From: a bacterium
GTDB lineage: Bacteria > Oederibacteriota > Muellerivitia > Muellerivitales > Muellerivitaceae
Direction of reading: 5' to 3'
Assembly (NCBI GenBank): GCA_025980505.1
Contig: JAICXI010000036.1
Coordinates: 1 to 9,688 of the forward strand
DNA length: 9,688 bases
In this document: piece after piece, positions 1-6,714 of the stretch
How positions within the stretch are numbered: the stretch's first letter is position 1
Layout of the letters: each line of letters begins with the position of its first letter
Program-made: the position numbers and the translations under genes
Notes under the pieces: model-generated
Told to the model about the DNA's origin: nothing
Database searches by the model: none
The model's input: only the letters and a program-made list of their open reading frames with translations

Positions 1-4
1 AACA

Positions 5-34
5 CAAAGGGGTCAGGCCAACATTATCCACTTT
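5..34 (+). repeat. left terminal inverted repeat of the RAYT element
   Basis: The reverse complement of these 30 bases is identical to 999-1028. The repeat overlaps the end of the transposase gene: stop codon at 13-15 and the codons for the last residues K-W-I-M-L-A at 16-33. Confidence 0.85.
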
Positions 35-966
35 TGGATTTTTGGGGCCAAGCTCTTGTCCTTGGCAATCCGTTCCTTGATCTTGGCCCACCGGTTCCCC
101 ACCGCCGTCGGACCTACTCCCATCCTCTTCCCAATCTCCTTGAAACTCATTCCCGCTTCCTTCTTCAAAAGATAGATCGCCACTTCCGTCGCCTCCGACC
201 TCCGCCTTCCCGCCCTCAACAGTTCTTCCACCTTTTCCCCGTAGCCTTTCGCCACCGCCGCCAACAGCTTTTCCGGGTCCCTTTTCACCACCTGCCGTTG
301 GTACTTGGGGAATTCCAGGCTCCGCTGTTTCTTGCCCACCTCGTTGGCTTTATCCAAAAACTCCCTTCCGCCCAAATAGATCCGGGAATAAAGCTCCTCC
401 CAGGGGTTTTTCCCTTTCCCCATCCCCTCCGCCACAAAAACGCGATAACCCCTTCGCGCCTGATTTTCCGTTCTCCCAAATTGACCCAAAATCCAGTCCC
501 TTTCCTCCCATTGGAACCCCTTTTCCAACCCGGCCGTTGACCGGTAACTACTCCACTTCCATTCGCCGGGACTTTTCACCACTTTAGCCCTGACCGGGTT
601 CAACACCACGTAACGGCACAATTCCTTCAAGTACGTGTCTTTCTCAACGACAATGGCCTTGAACCTTCCCTGGAACAGATGCCCGACCCTATGATGCCTC
701 CGGTTGAACTTCTGGGTGTAGATCCCGTTCAATCCCTTCATGGCCGAAGACAGGTTCGCCACGGGGGTTTCCACCATCAAATGGTAATGGTTGTCCATCA
801 ACACCCAGGCATGGCAAAGGACTTGGTTTTCCTCGATCACTTCGCCCAGCAACCTCAGGAAGGCCCAACGGTCGGTATCATCCAGGAAAATCTTCCGGCG
901 TTCATTACCCCGGGAAGTGACGTGATAAACGGCGCCTTCATAATCGATTCGTTTGGGTCGTGGCAT
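13..966 (-). CDS. REP-associated tyrosine transposase (IS200-like, Y1 family) with C-terminal helix-turn-helix
   Basis: 317 residues. This is a single-strand DNA transposase of the Y1_Tnp/RAYT type, which cuts and joins hairpin-bearing DNA ends through a tyrosine. The HUH metal motif is DNHYH (H60 and H62). The nucleophile is probably Y83 in the GIYTQKFNRRH segment. Further family blocks are GHLFQGRFKA (about 95-104) and RYVVLNPVRAK (118-128). Residues about 232-300 look like the DnaA-like helix-turn-helix seen at the end of many long RAYTs, with SFKEIGKRMGV at its core. The ATG at 966-964 begins the usual family N-terminus (PRPKR, then GAVYHVTSRGN). No good Shine-Dalgarno precedes it, which suits a weakly expressed transposase. 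The reading frame is full length with no frameshift and all visible catalytic residues are present, so it may be active. It is transcribed in the same direction as the reductase upstream. Confidence 0.9.
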   Translation of the reverse strand: MPRPKRIDYEGAVYHVTSRGNERRKIFLDDTDRWAFLRLLGEVIEENQVLCHAWVLMDNHYHLMVETPVANLSSAMKGLNGIYTQKFNRRHHRVGHLFQGRFKAIVVEKDTYLKELCRYVVLNPVRAKVVKSPGEWKWSSYRSTAGLEKGFQWEERDWILGQFGRTENQARRGYRVFVAEGMGKGKNPWEELYSRIYLGGREFLDKANEVGKKQRSLEFPKYQRQVVKRDPEKLLAAVAKGYGEKVEELLRAGRRRSEATEVAIYLLKKEAGMSFKEIGKRMGVGPTAVGNRWAKIKERIAKDKSLAPKIQKWIMLA

Positions 967-998
967 AGACCCATTTTGTCGGAATCCTAATCCCCAGT

Positions 999-1028
999 AA
1001 AGTGGATAATGTTGGCCTGACCCCTTTG
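999..1028 (+). repeat. right terminal inverted repeat of the RAYT element
   Basis: These 30 bases are a perfect reverse complement of 5-34 and lie about 30 bp upstream of the transposase start. Outside the paired region the two flanks differ at once (CTGC here, the complement of AACA on the left). Confidence 0.85.
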
Positions 1029-1055
1029 CTGCTTTGTGACCCCTTTGCTGCTTTG
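1018..1055 (+). repeat. two exact tandem copies of a 19-bp repeat
   Basis: TGACCCCTTTGCTGCTTTG occurs at 1018-1036 and again, unbroken, at 1037-1055. The first 11 bases are the outer tip of the right terminal repeat of the RAYT element, so the element's end has been partly duplicated outward. The repeat lies between the element and the stop codon of the first reductase (1084). Confidence 0.9.
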
Positions 1056-1083
1056 CGGCTTGCGGGACTTTTCCAGCGCCCGG

Positions 1084-2070
1084 CTAGTCCGCGCTCACCA
1101 TCTTCATCATGGAGTCGTTGTAACGGGAACCCACGACCCGGATCTTCGAGAGGATTTCCTCGATCCGGGCCAGGTCCTTGCCGGTCAAGTGGATGTCGGC
1201 GGCCTTGGCGTTCTCCTCCAGGTGCTCCACGCGCGTGGTGCCGGGGATGGGGACCACGTCCTTTCCCTGGTGCAGCAGCCAAGCCAGGGCGACCTGGGAG
1301 GCCGTGGCGCCCTTGGTGGCGGCCAGCTTTTTGACTTCTTCCACCAACCGCAGGTTTTCCCCGAAGTTTTCCGGCTGAAAGCGCGGCAGGTTGCGGCGCA
1401 TGTCCTTTTCCCCCAGGTCCGCGAAGCCCTTCAACTGGCCGGTCAGGAAACCGCGGCCCACGGGGCTGAAGGGCACCAAGCCGATGCCCAGTTCCCGCAA
1501 GGTGGGAAGGATTTTTTCCTCCAGGCCGTTTTCCCAGAGCGAATATTCGCTTTGGAGGGCGGACAGGGGATGCACGGCATGGGCCCGGCGCAAGGTGAGG
1601 GGCCCCACTTCGCTTAAGCCGATGTAACGCGCCTTGCCTTCCTTGACCAATTGGCCCATGGCGCCCACGGTTTCCTCGATGGGCACCTTGGGGTCCAGCC
1701 GGTGCAGGTAATAAAGGTCCACGTAATCGGTCCCCAGGCGTTTCAGGCAGCCTTCCAGGGTTTGGCGGGCGTTCTCCGGGCTTCCGTCCAGGTTGTCGGG
1801 CCCGGCTTGTCCGTCTTTCCACGCGAACTTGGTGGCCACCACCACCTTGGAACGGCGGCCCCGCAGGGCCTTTCCCAGCAGTTCCTCGTTGGTGAAGGGG
1901 CCGTAGCTTTGGGCCGTGTCCAAAAAGGTGACGCCCAACTGCAGGGCGCGGTCCAAAACCTTCAGGCACTGGGCCTCGTCCGCCTTGTGGTAGGCGAAGG
2001 TCATGCCCATGCAACCCAGCCCCAGGGCCGGGACCTCCAAACCTTGTTTCCCGAGTTTTCTTTTTTCCAT
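1084..2070 (-). CDS. aldo/keto reductase, AKR13-like (AKR-1)
   Basis: 328 residues, the normal length for an NADPH-dependent aldo/keto reductase with a TIM-barrel fold. The catalytic tetrad is complete: D51 and Y56 in FLDTAQSYG, K81 in VVATKF, and H123 in YYLHRLD. QSEYS (173-177) and PIPGTTR (274-280) are the usual cofactor-side segments. The N-terminus (RKLGKQGLEV, then LGLGCMGM) is typical of the AKR13/YakC-like group of soluble cytoplasmic reductases. The substrate is unknown; such enzymes reduce small aldehydes and ketones. The ATG is well supported: AAGGAG at 2083-2078 lies seven bases before it. It runs in the same direction as AKR-2 upstream but is separated from it by 174 bp with a strong potential hairpin, so the two may not be expressed equally. 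The two reductases belong to different subgroups and are not a recent duplication. Confidence 0.92.
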   Translation of the reverse strand: MEKRKLGKQGLEVPALGLGCMGMTFAYHKADEAQCLKVLDRALQLGVTFLDTAQSYGPFTNEELLGKALRGRRSKVVVATKFAWKDGQAGPDNLDGSPENARQTLEGCLKRLGTDYVDLYYLHRLDPKVPIEETVGAMGQLVKEGKARYIGLSEVGPLTLRRAHAVHPLSALQSEYSLWENGLEEKILPTLRELGIGLVPFSPVGRGFLTGQLKGFADLGEKDMRRNLPRFQPENFGENLRLVEEVKKLAATKGATASQVALAWLLHQGKDVVPIPGTTRVEHLEENAKAADIHLTGKDLARIEEILSKIRVVGSRYNDSMMKMVSAD

Positions 2071-2100
2071 AATAGAACTCCTTCAGTTAAGAAATCGTCA

Positions 2101-2235
2101 TTTCACCACTAAGACACAAAGGGCACCAAGAAGGACAAGAAAAATGGCGATCGTTCTGTCAAAAAGGCCCACCCAACACCTTCTTTTTTTCTTTTCGTCG
2201 TTCTTAGTGCCCTTGGTGCCCTTAGTGGTTCAAAG
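2101..2235. repeat. long imperfect inverted repeat of dispersed-repeat type
   Basis: The left arm, about 2101-2141, and the right arm, about 2191-2235, are near reverse complements. Both read CCACTAAG, then AAGGGCAC and AAGAA, with scattered mismatches and one single-base gap. The roughly 50-bp loop shows nothing recognisable. The right arm is also internally repetitive (AGTGCCCTT, GGTGCCCTT, AGTGG). CCACTAAGGGCACCAAGG-like units are, from memory, scattered through intergenic regions of many environmental bacterial genomes. The repeat fills most of the gap between the two reductase genes and, if transcribed, would form a long stem. Confidence 0.75.
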
Positions 2236-2244
2236 GATGTGTCT

Positions 2245-3201
2245 TTACGTTTCGGCGCTGGCCTGGTCCAATTGCACGATGGCTTGGACCCCCAGTTTCA
2301 GCTTCGTGGCTTCCACCAGGTCGTTCAACTGTCCCGGGGTGGTGGCGCTGACAATGGGCGCGGTCACGCTGGGACGGGTCAAAAGCCAGGCCAAGGCCAC
2401 GCAGGCGGGTTTGGAATCGTATTCGCGGGCCACGGCCGCCAAGGCGTCCAGGATCTTAAAGCCCCTCTCGTTCAGGTATTTCTTGACCACTCCCGGTCCC
2501 CGCGGGCTTTTGGAAGAATCCTCCTGGGAACGGTACTTGCCGGTCAGGAAACCCGCGGCCAGGGAAAAATAAGGGATCACCGCCAGGCCTTCCTCCTGGC
2601 AAAGGGGTTCGAGCTTTTTCTCGTAATCGGACCGGTCGTAAAGGTTGTAAAGGGGCTGCAGGCTTTCGTAACGGGGGCAACCCTTGCGGGAGGAAGTCTC
2701 CAGGGCCTCAAACAGCCTGTCCGAAGCGTAGTTGGAGGCGCCGATGGCCCGCACCTTTCCTTCCTTCACCAATTGGGCGAAGGCGGCCATGGTTTCCTCC
2801 AGCGGGGCGCCGGGGTCGTCGTAGTGGGCCTGGTAAAGGTCGATGACGTCGGTTTGGAGGCGCCGGAGGGAATCCTCGGCTTGCTTGAGGATCTGGGCCC
2901 TGGAAAGTCCTTTTTCATCGGGGCCCATCTCCGAACCCACCTTGGTGGCCAGGACCAGCCGGCCGCGGTTGCCGCGGGCCTTCATCCATTTGCCCAGGAT
3001 GGTTTCGGATTCGCCGCCCTTGTGCCCCTGGACCCAGCGGGAATAACTGTTGGCCGTGTCGATGAAATTGAAGCCCGCTTCCACGAAGGCATCCAGCACC
3101 TTGAAGGAAGAGGGCTCGTCCAGCGTCCATCCCAGAACGTTGCCCCCGAACATGAGGGGGGAAACTTGCAGGCCCGAAGACCCCAACTTGCGCTTGTCCA
3201 T
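2245..3201 (-). CDS. aldo/keto reductase, second subgroup (AKR-2)
   Basis: 318 residues from the chosen start. The TIM-barrel reductase tetrad is complete: D48 and Y53 in FIDTANSYS, K87 in LATKVG, H126 in YQAHYDD. Other family segments are GGESETILGKW (62-72), GASNY (154-158), QPLYN (182-186) and AAGFLTGKY (215-223). It is a soluble NADPH-type reductase with unknown substrate; the GESETI and SRW-type features set it apart from AKR-1 (Tas/IolS-like rather than AKR13-like). The ATG at 3201-3199 has GGGAG at 3212-3208, six bases upstream, and begins at the conserved KRKLG motif. The frame stays open further upstream to a TTG at 3258, but that extension has no family likeness and no ribosome site. 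It follows the EAL-A gene after 94 bp in the same direction. Confidence 0.92.
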   Translation of the reverse strand: MDKRKLGSSGLQVSPLMFGGNVLGWTLDEPSSFKVLDAFVEAGFNFIDTANSYSRWVQGHKGGESETILGKWMKARGNRGRLVLATKVGSEMGPDEKGLSRAQILKQAEDSLRRLQTDVIDLYQAHYDDPGAPLEETMAAFAQLVKEGKVRAIGASNYASDRLFEALETSSRKGCPRYESLQPLYNLYDRSDYEKKLEPLCQEEGLAVIPYFSLAAGFLTGKYRSQEDSSKSPRGPGVVKKYLNERGFKILDALAAVAREYDSKPACVALAWLLTRPSVTAPIVSATTPGQLNDLVEATKLKLGVQAIVQLDQASAET

Positions 3202-3295
3202 CCGACGCTCCCACGGGTTTGTTTCCACCATTTTTGGCCAGGGGAGGCGGGGTTTCAAGGGCCGCCGTCATAAATCGGGCGAACGGGAGGGGCCC

Positions 3296-4564
3296 TCAAA
3301 TATGGGCGGCGTTCCAGTCCGTGCAAAGGATGTGGAAATCTTCCGTTGCGGGGTCGCCCCACATGCAGGCGTAAGTCAGGCAGAGGTTCCCCGAGTTCAT
3401 GGACAGGTAAGGCTCGGTCAAAAAGTGGTCCTTGCCGGTGGCGAGCGCGAAGTAATAATCCCGGAAGGAGTGGTCCGAACCGGCCGGCGCGGGTTTGTAA
3501 AGGAAGCGTTTGCGGTCGGGGATATGGACGCTGTTGCAAAGGGTGTCGCTGGCCTGGAGGCCCCGGCTGTCCAGCAGGTAAAGGCATTCCAAGGCGGGGT
3601 AGCGCGCGAAGAGGGAAGGCTGGTCCCTGCCGATGAGGGAGGGCTTTTCCTGCAGCAGGCCGAAAAAGGCCGCGCCCGCGGCCTCGCAACGCCTCTTCAA
3701 GTCCCGGTCCCGCCGGGCCCGCCCCGTCAGGTGGCGGTGGTAGCGCGAGGCCAGGAACATCATGCGGGCCTTGCGGCCCAGGGTCAGGACCAGGTTGCCG
3801 TCGTAATTCCGGGAGAAATAACCGCCCTGCAGCAGGTCGGCCCCGTACTCCAGGGCCTTCAAGGCGTCCTCCTCGCTTTCCACCCCGCCGGCCATGACCG
3901 GAATCCCCAATGAATGGGCCTTCTTCGCGATATATAAGAAGGCATCCTGCCGGGCGGGGCTCCTGGAGAGGCCCGCCACCATGCCGTCCTCCAGCTTGAG
4001 GATGTCGGGATGGAGGCGGAAGGCCGACTCCAGGCGGCGATAGCTGGTGTTGACGTCCTTGAGGGCGATGAGGAAATGGTTGCGGCGCTGCAGGTGGATG
4101 AACTTCTCGACGGCGGGGAGGCTCCATTCCCCGGCCATGGAAACCTGGAGGACGATCTGCTGGGGGTCCAACTTGAGGCCCTCCACTTGGCCCGCCAGGT
4201 AACCCGAACCCACCACGTCTTCGCCCAGGACGGAAGGGTTGATGTTCAGGAACAGCAGCGGGTTGGGCATCGAGGATTGAAGGTTCGAAAAACCCTCCAG
4301 GCCTTTCTGGCGGAAGAGCCGGTCCAGGGCCAGCTTCAAGCCGGCTTCCTCCAGGTTCATGCCGCGGAAAAAATCCTTCGGTTCCAGGAAGCGGCCGTTC
4401 AAGCGGTCAAAGGCCTTGCCGAAGGTTTCCAGGCCGACCACGGACATCTTCTTGACCGAAACCACGGGTTGGAAAAGCGACGCGACGCTGCCTTCTTCCA
4501 GGACCAGGAGCGGGTGGACGGGGGAAGGGGCTTTCGGCCTTTCCGGGGTAAGGATAGTAGGCAT
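3296..4564 (-). CDS. degenerate EAL domain protein with C-terminal cache/PAS-like sensor (EAL-A)
   Basis: 422 residues, no signal peptide or membrane segment, so probably cytoplasmic. Residues about 28-270 are an EAL domain, the fold that hydrolyses or binds cyclic di-GMP. Retained: E46 (EAL has become ETF), N107, D170, K190, E229 and Q246 of QGGYF. Changed: the second metal glutamate is Q140 (IVLQ), the first aspartate of DDFG is K169 (ALKD), and the AEGVE glutamate is G226 (AGGVE). Phosphodiesterase activity is therefore unlikely; ligand or protein binding is more likely. Residues about 320-400 (YPALECLYLLD, GSDHSFRDYYFAL, EPYLSMNSGNLCLTYA) resemble a cache/PAS-like sensor as in YkuI of Bacillus. 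The start has AAGGAGG at 4576-4570, five bases before the ATG; the frame continues further upstream without family similarity. It lies directly downstream of its paralogue EAL-B. Confidence 0.85.
   Translation of the reverse strand: MPTILTPERPKAPSPVHPLLVLEEGSVASLFQPVVSVKKMSVVGLETFGKAFDRLNGRFLEPKDFFRGMNLEEAGLKLALDRLFRQKGLEGFSNLQSSMPNPLLFLNINPSVLGEDVVGSGYLAGQVEGLKLDPQQIVLQVSMAGEWSLPAVEKFIHLQRRNHFLIALKDVNTSYRRLESAFRLHPDILKLEDGMVAGLSRSPARQDAFLYIAKKAHSLGIPVMAGGVESEEDALKALEYGADLLQGGYFSRNYDGNLVLTLGRKARMMFLASRYHRHLTGRARRDRDLKRRCEAAGAAFFGLLQEKPSLIGRDQPSLFARYPALECLYLLDSRGLQASDTLCNSVHIPDRKRFLYKPAPAGSDHSFRDYYFALATGKDHFLTEPYLSMNSGNLCLTYACMWGDPATEDFHILCTDWNAAHI
3747..3787 (+). repeat. 41-bp identical segment, copy 1 (copy 2 at 5409-5449)
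   Basis: By eye, bases 3747-3787 and 5409-5449 are identical over 41 bp and 1662 bp apart in direct orientation. They encode the L-T-L-G-R-K-A-R-M-M-F-L-A-S stretch after the EAL domain of the two paralogues. Nearby third codon positions have diverged more. Confidence 0.8.
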
Positions 4565-4954
4565 TGTTTCCTCCTTGGAGTTGCTGCGTTCTTCCCCCTT
4601 GAGTGAGCAACCGCCGTGCCAAACCCGAAACAAGGGAAAAAGGGTGAAGTGATTCAACGGGGACAATTTTGTGGTTTCGAAGGCAAAAGAGAATGTCGGC
4701 CGCATAAAATCTTTGAAACATCGAAGGGGCGGCCGGCCGGGGCCGCAAGCGCCGGAGTTTTTTGAATCGGGGCCGGTCCGGGGGAACGGCCCGGTGCCGG
4801 GGGGTGCGGAACGGCTTTTACGGTTCCGGGGCGGAAGGGACAAAAAAGAAGAGTCCTTCAATGCCCATTGTTTGGCTGCCTTTCAAGGGGGAGGCCCTTG
4901 TCGGCCGGTTATGGTGCAAAAGACGGGCGCCCGGCCCGGAGCCCGTTCCAGGCC
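4565..4954. other. 390-bp spacer between the EAL paralogues, no gene seen
   Basis: No open frame here resembles a protein. The EAL-A side (4565-4700) is more AT-rich and is the likely untranslated leader. It holds a short dyad, GTTGCT/AGCAAC (about 4580-4610), just upstream of the EAL-A ribosome site. The middle (4725-4810) is very GC-rich with overlapping dyads such as GGGCCG/CGGCCC. I could not fit a cyclic di-GMP riboswitch or a convincing promoter. The spacer may provide EAL-A with its own expression signals. Confidence 0.5.
4917..4946 (-). terminator. weak candidate terminator after EAL-B
   Basis: On the minus strand, eight bases after the EAL-B stop codon, ACGGGC and GCCCGT pair across a 12-base GC-rich loop and are followed by CTTTTG. 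The short stem and T tract make it a weak intrinsic terminator; it would partly separate EAL-B from EAL-A. Confidence 0.35.
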
Positions 4955-6226
4955 CTAAATCTTGGAGCAGTTCCAATCGGAGCAAAGGATGTAATCGCCG
5001 CCGCCCATGGGGTTTTCCATGATCCTCGCGTAAGTGACGCACAGGTTGCCGGAATTCAGCGAAAGGTAGGGGTCGGTGACATGGCGGCCCAGCCCGGTGG
5101 AAAGGGCGTAGTAGTATTCCCTTAAAGCGTGGTCGGTTCCGCGGGGCGCGGGCCGGTACAGGAAACGCTTGCGCTCGGGAATGTTGGCCTCGTTGCAAGG
5201 GGTCTCGCTGGCCTGGACGCCCTTATCGTCGAGGAGGTAAAGGCATTCCAGCGCGGGATAAAGGGGGAACTGGGACGACAGCCCTTTCTCCAATAATTCG
5301 GCGGGCTTGTCCCGGAAAAGATGGAAGAGGGAATCACCGGCGGCCTGGCAGCGTCCTTTTAGATCCCGGTCCATCTGGATCCGGCGCGCCATCCGGCGGT
5401 GGTAACGGGAGGCCAGGAACATCATGCGGGCCTTGCGGCCCAGGGTCAGCACGGCGTTATCGCCGTAATTCCGGGTGAAATAGCCCCCCTGGAGGAGGTC
5501 GGCCCCGTATTCCAGGGCTTTCAAGGCGTCCTCCTCGCCTTCCAGCGCGCCCGCCATCACCGAAACGCCGAGGCTGTGGGCCTGTTTTACCACGCCCCGG
5601 AAGTCATCCTGCCTTTCGGTTATCCGCGCGAGCCCCCGGGTCAGGCGGTCCGTCACCTTGAGGATGTCGGGATGGATGCGGAAAACCGCATCCAGGCGGC
5701 CGCGGCCGGCATCGACGTCCTTCAAGGCGATGATGAAACCGTCCTGTCGCTGGAGGCGGATGAATTTCCCGACGAGGGGACGGTTCCAATCGCGGCCGAG
5801 GGATATTTGGAGGACGATTTGCCGGGGGGCCAGGCTCAGCTCCGCGACCTGGCGCAGCAGGTACCCCGATCCCACGACCTTCTCGTCCAAGGTGGAAGGG
5901 TCGATGTTCAGGAAAAGCAGCGGGTCGTACATTTGGGATTGAAGACCCGAGAAAAGTTCCAACCCCTTTTGGTGGAAGAACCGTTCCAGGGCCAGCTTGA
6001 AGGTGGAATCCCCGCAGTCCCTGTCGCGGAAGAAATCCCGGGGCTCCAGGAAGCGGCGGTGGGAGGGGTCCAAGGCCCTGCCCACGGGTTCCAGGCCCAC
6101 TACCCGCATTTTCTTGACCGATAGGACCGGCTGGAAAAGGGAGGTGAGGTTTTTTTCCTCCGGGATCGGGCGCGGGTGCAAGGCGGCAAGGGCTTCGGGT
6201 TTTTCCAGCGCGAGGGTCGGCGTCAT
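4955..6226 (-). CDS. degenerate EAL domain protein with C-terminal cache/PAS-like sensor (EAL-B)
   Basis: 423 residues, cytoplasmic, and a paralogue of EAL-A aligning almost without gaps for the first 310 residues; over residues 221-280 about 48 of 60 positions are identical. It shows the same loss pattern in the EAL domain: E46 kept (motif EPV), Q140 for glutamate, K169 before D170, and G226 in AGALE. N107, K190, E229 and Q246 remain. The same C-terminal sensor follows (YPALECLYLLDD, GTDHALREYYYAL, DPYLSLNSGNLCVTYA). It probably reads a ligand and signals by binding rather than by hydrolysis. The ATG at 6226-6224 is chosen because AGGAG (6236-6232) lies five bases before it; an ATG at 6259 lacks such a site. 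It is the first gene of the minus-strand series and faces the glycosyltransferase gene across a divergent spacer. Confidence 0.85.
   Translation of the reverse strand: MTPTLALEKPEALAALHPRPIPEEKNLTSLFQPVLSVKKMRVVGLEPVGRALDPSHRRFLEPRDFFRDRDCGDSTFKLALERFFHQKGLELFSGLQSQMYDPLLFLNIDPSTLDEKVVGSGYLLRQVAELSLAPRQIVLQISLGRDWNRPLVGKFIRLQRQDGFIIALKDVDAGRGRLDAVFRIHPDILKVTDRLTRGLARITERQDDFRGVVKQAHSLGVSVMAGALEGEEDALKALEYGADLLQGGYFTRNYGDNAVLTLGRKARMMFLASRYHRRMARRIQMDRDLKGRCQAAGDSLFHLFRDKPAELLEKGLSSQFPLYPALECLYLLDDKGVQASETPCNEANIPERKRFLYRPAPRGTDHALREYYYALSTGLGRHVTDPYLSLNSGNLCVTYARIMENPMGGGDYILCSDWNCSKI
5409..5449 (+). repeat. 41-bp identical segment, copy 2 (copy 1 at 3747-3787)
   Basis: Direct-orientation partner of 3747-3787, inside EAL-B. 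Recombination between the copies would delete 1662 bp and fuse the two genes in frame, since the spacing is a multiple of three. Confidence 0.8.
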
Positions 6227-6322
6227 GGCTGCTCCTGGGTCCGTCTTCGGGGCCGGCATGGGGCGCCGGCGGAAGGAACGGTTGAAGGGGTGAGGTGGAT
6301 TTTTTTGCGGCCGGGTGCGTAG

Positions 6323-6351
6323 AAGTTAAATGAATAAAAAATATCCGTCAA
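6323..6351 (-). promoter_or_regulatory. candidate promoter for EAL-B
   Basis: Reading leftward, TTGACG (6351-6346) matches the -35 consensus at five of six bases. A 17-base AT-rich spacer follows, then TAACTT (6328-6323), a poor -10 with three of six matches. Transcription would start near 6316, giving a leader of about 90 bases before the EAL-B ATG. Confidence 0.4.
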
Positions 6352-6438
6352 ATGAAATCTCGGAAAATTCGTATTTGAATTTTGACTTCCGGTTTAAAAC
6401 AATTTCAGCGGCGTTTTTGTCCGCCCGGCCCCGCATCG

Positions 6439-6456
6439 TTTCCAACCGGATGGAAA
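6439..6456. promoter_or_regulatory. operator-like palindrome
   Basis: TTTCCAACCGGATGGAAA is palindromic at 16 of 18 positions (TTTCCA, CCGG and TGGAAA, with one mismatched pair). It lies about 90 bp upstream of the candidate EAL-B -35 element in the divergent region. On the plus strand it is followed by ACG and five T's, so a small terminator-like hairpin is the alternative reading. Confidence 0.35.
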
Positions 6457-6714
6457 ACGTTTTTGGAAGGGGAGCGGCGCGGGGGGGAAATCAAAAGCGG
6501 AAAATTGTTTTGCGCTTTGGGGTCGGGGTGTCCGGCCGATAAGGCCGACGCCGGGCGGAACCGGGTTCGGGGGCCGAGCCCTTGAAAAATTTCCTCCGCC
6601 AAGGCATGGGATTTCGGGGAAAAAACCAAGGCCGCCGGGCCGTGGATTTGAAAGGAGAAAGGAAAGGAAGAACCGGGGATGGGCGGGCAATCGCCGCGCC
6701 TGGAACGGGGAAAA

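Larger units (their letters stand above)
5..1028 (-). mobile_element. RAYT/IS200-like insertion with perfect terminal repeats
   Basis: A 1024-bp unit holds one transposase gene between two perfect 30-bp inverted repeats, 5-34 and 999-1028. The repeats read inward from CAAAGGGGTCAGGCCAACAT on the left. The left repeat contains the transposase stop codon and its last six codons, so gene and end evolve together. A small hairpin, ATCCA-CTTT-TGGAT (26-39), lies at the left end; Y1 transposases are known to recognise end hairpins. No target duplication is visible: the four bases left of the repeat (AACA) do not match the bases right of it (CTGC). The element is visibly less GC-rich than the reductase and EAL genes beside it, which fits acquisition by transfer. 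Whether the whole unit moves or only the gene is a domesticated RAYT cannot be told from one copy. Confidence 0.7.

Noticed and set aside
34..540. A 168-codon plus-strand open frame opposite the transposase.
   Set aside because: It is the antisense shadow of a gene with clear catalytic motifs; proline- and leucine-rich translation with no family likeness.
938..2014. A long minus-strand open frame overlapping AKR-1 in another frame.
   Set aside because: Glycine-, proline- and arginine-rich translation typical of a shadow frame; AKR-1 has the complete catalytic tetrad and a ribosome site.
2245..3258. The longer AKR-2 form starting at a TTG at 3258.
   Set aside because: The extra 19 residues have no family similarity and no ribosome site, while the ATG at 3201 has GGGAG six bases upstream and begins at the conserved N-terminus.
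4565..4700. A cyclic di-GMP riboswitch upstream of EAL-A, suggested by the gene's domain.
   Set aside because: The leader lacks the conserved GEMM core and I could find no matching paired arms beyond a six-base dyad.
6516..6542. A sigma-28-type promoter: GCCGATAA at 6535-6542 is a perfect -10 match.
   Set aside because: The expected -35 position reads TTTGGGGT, only three of eight matches, and GGCCGA is common in this GC-rich sequence.
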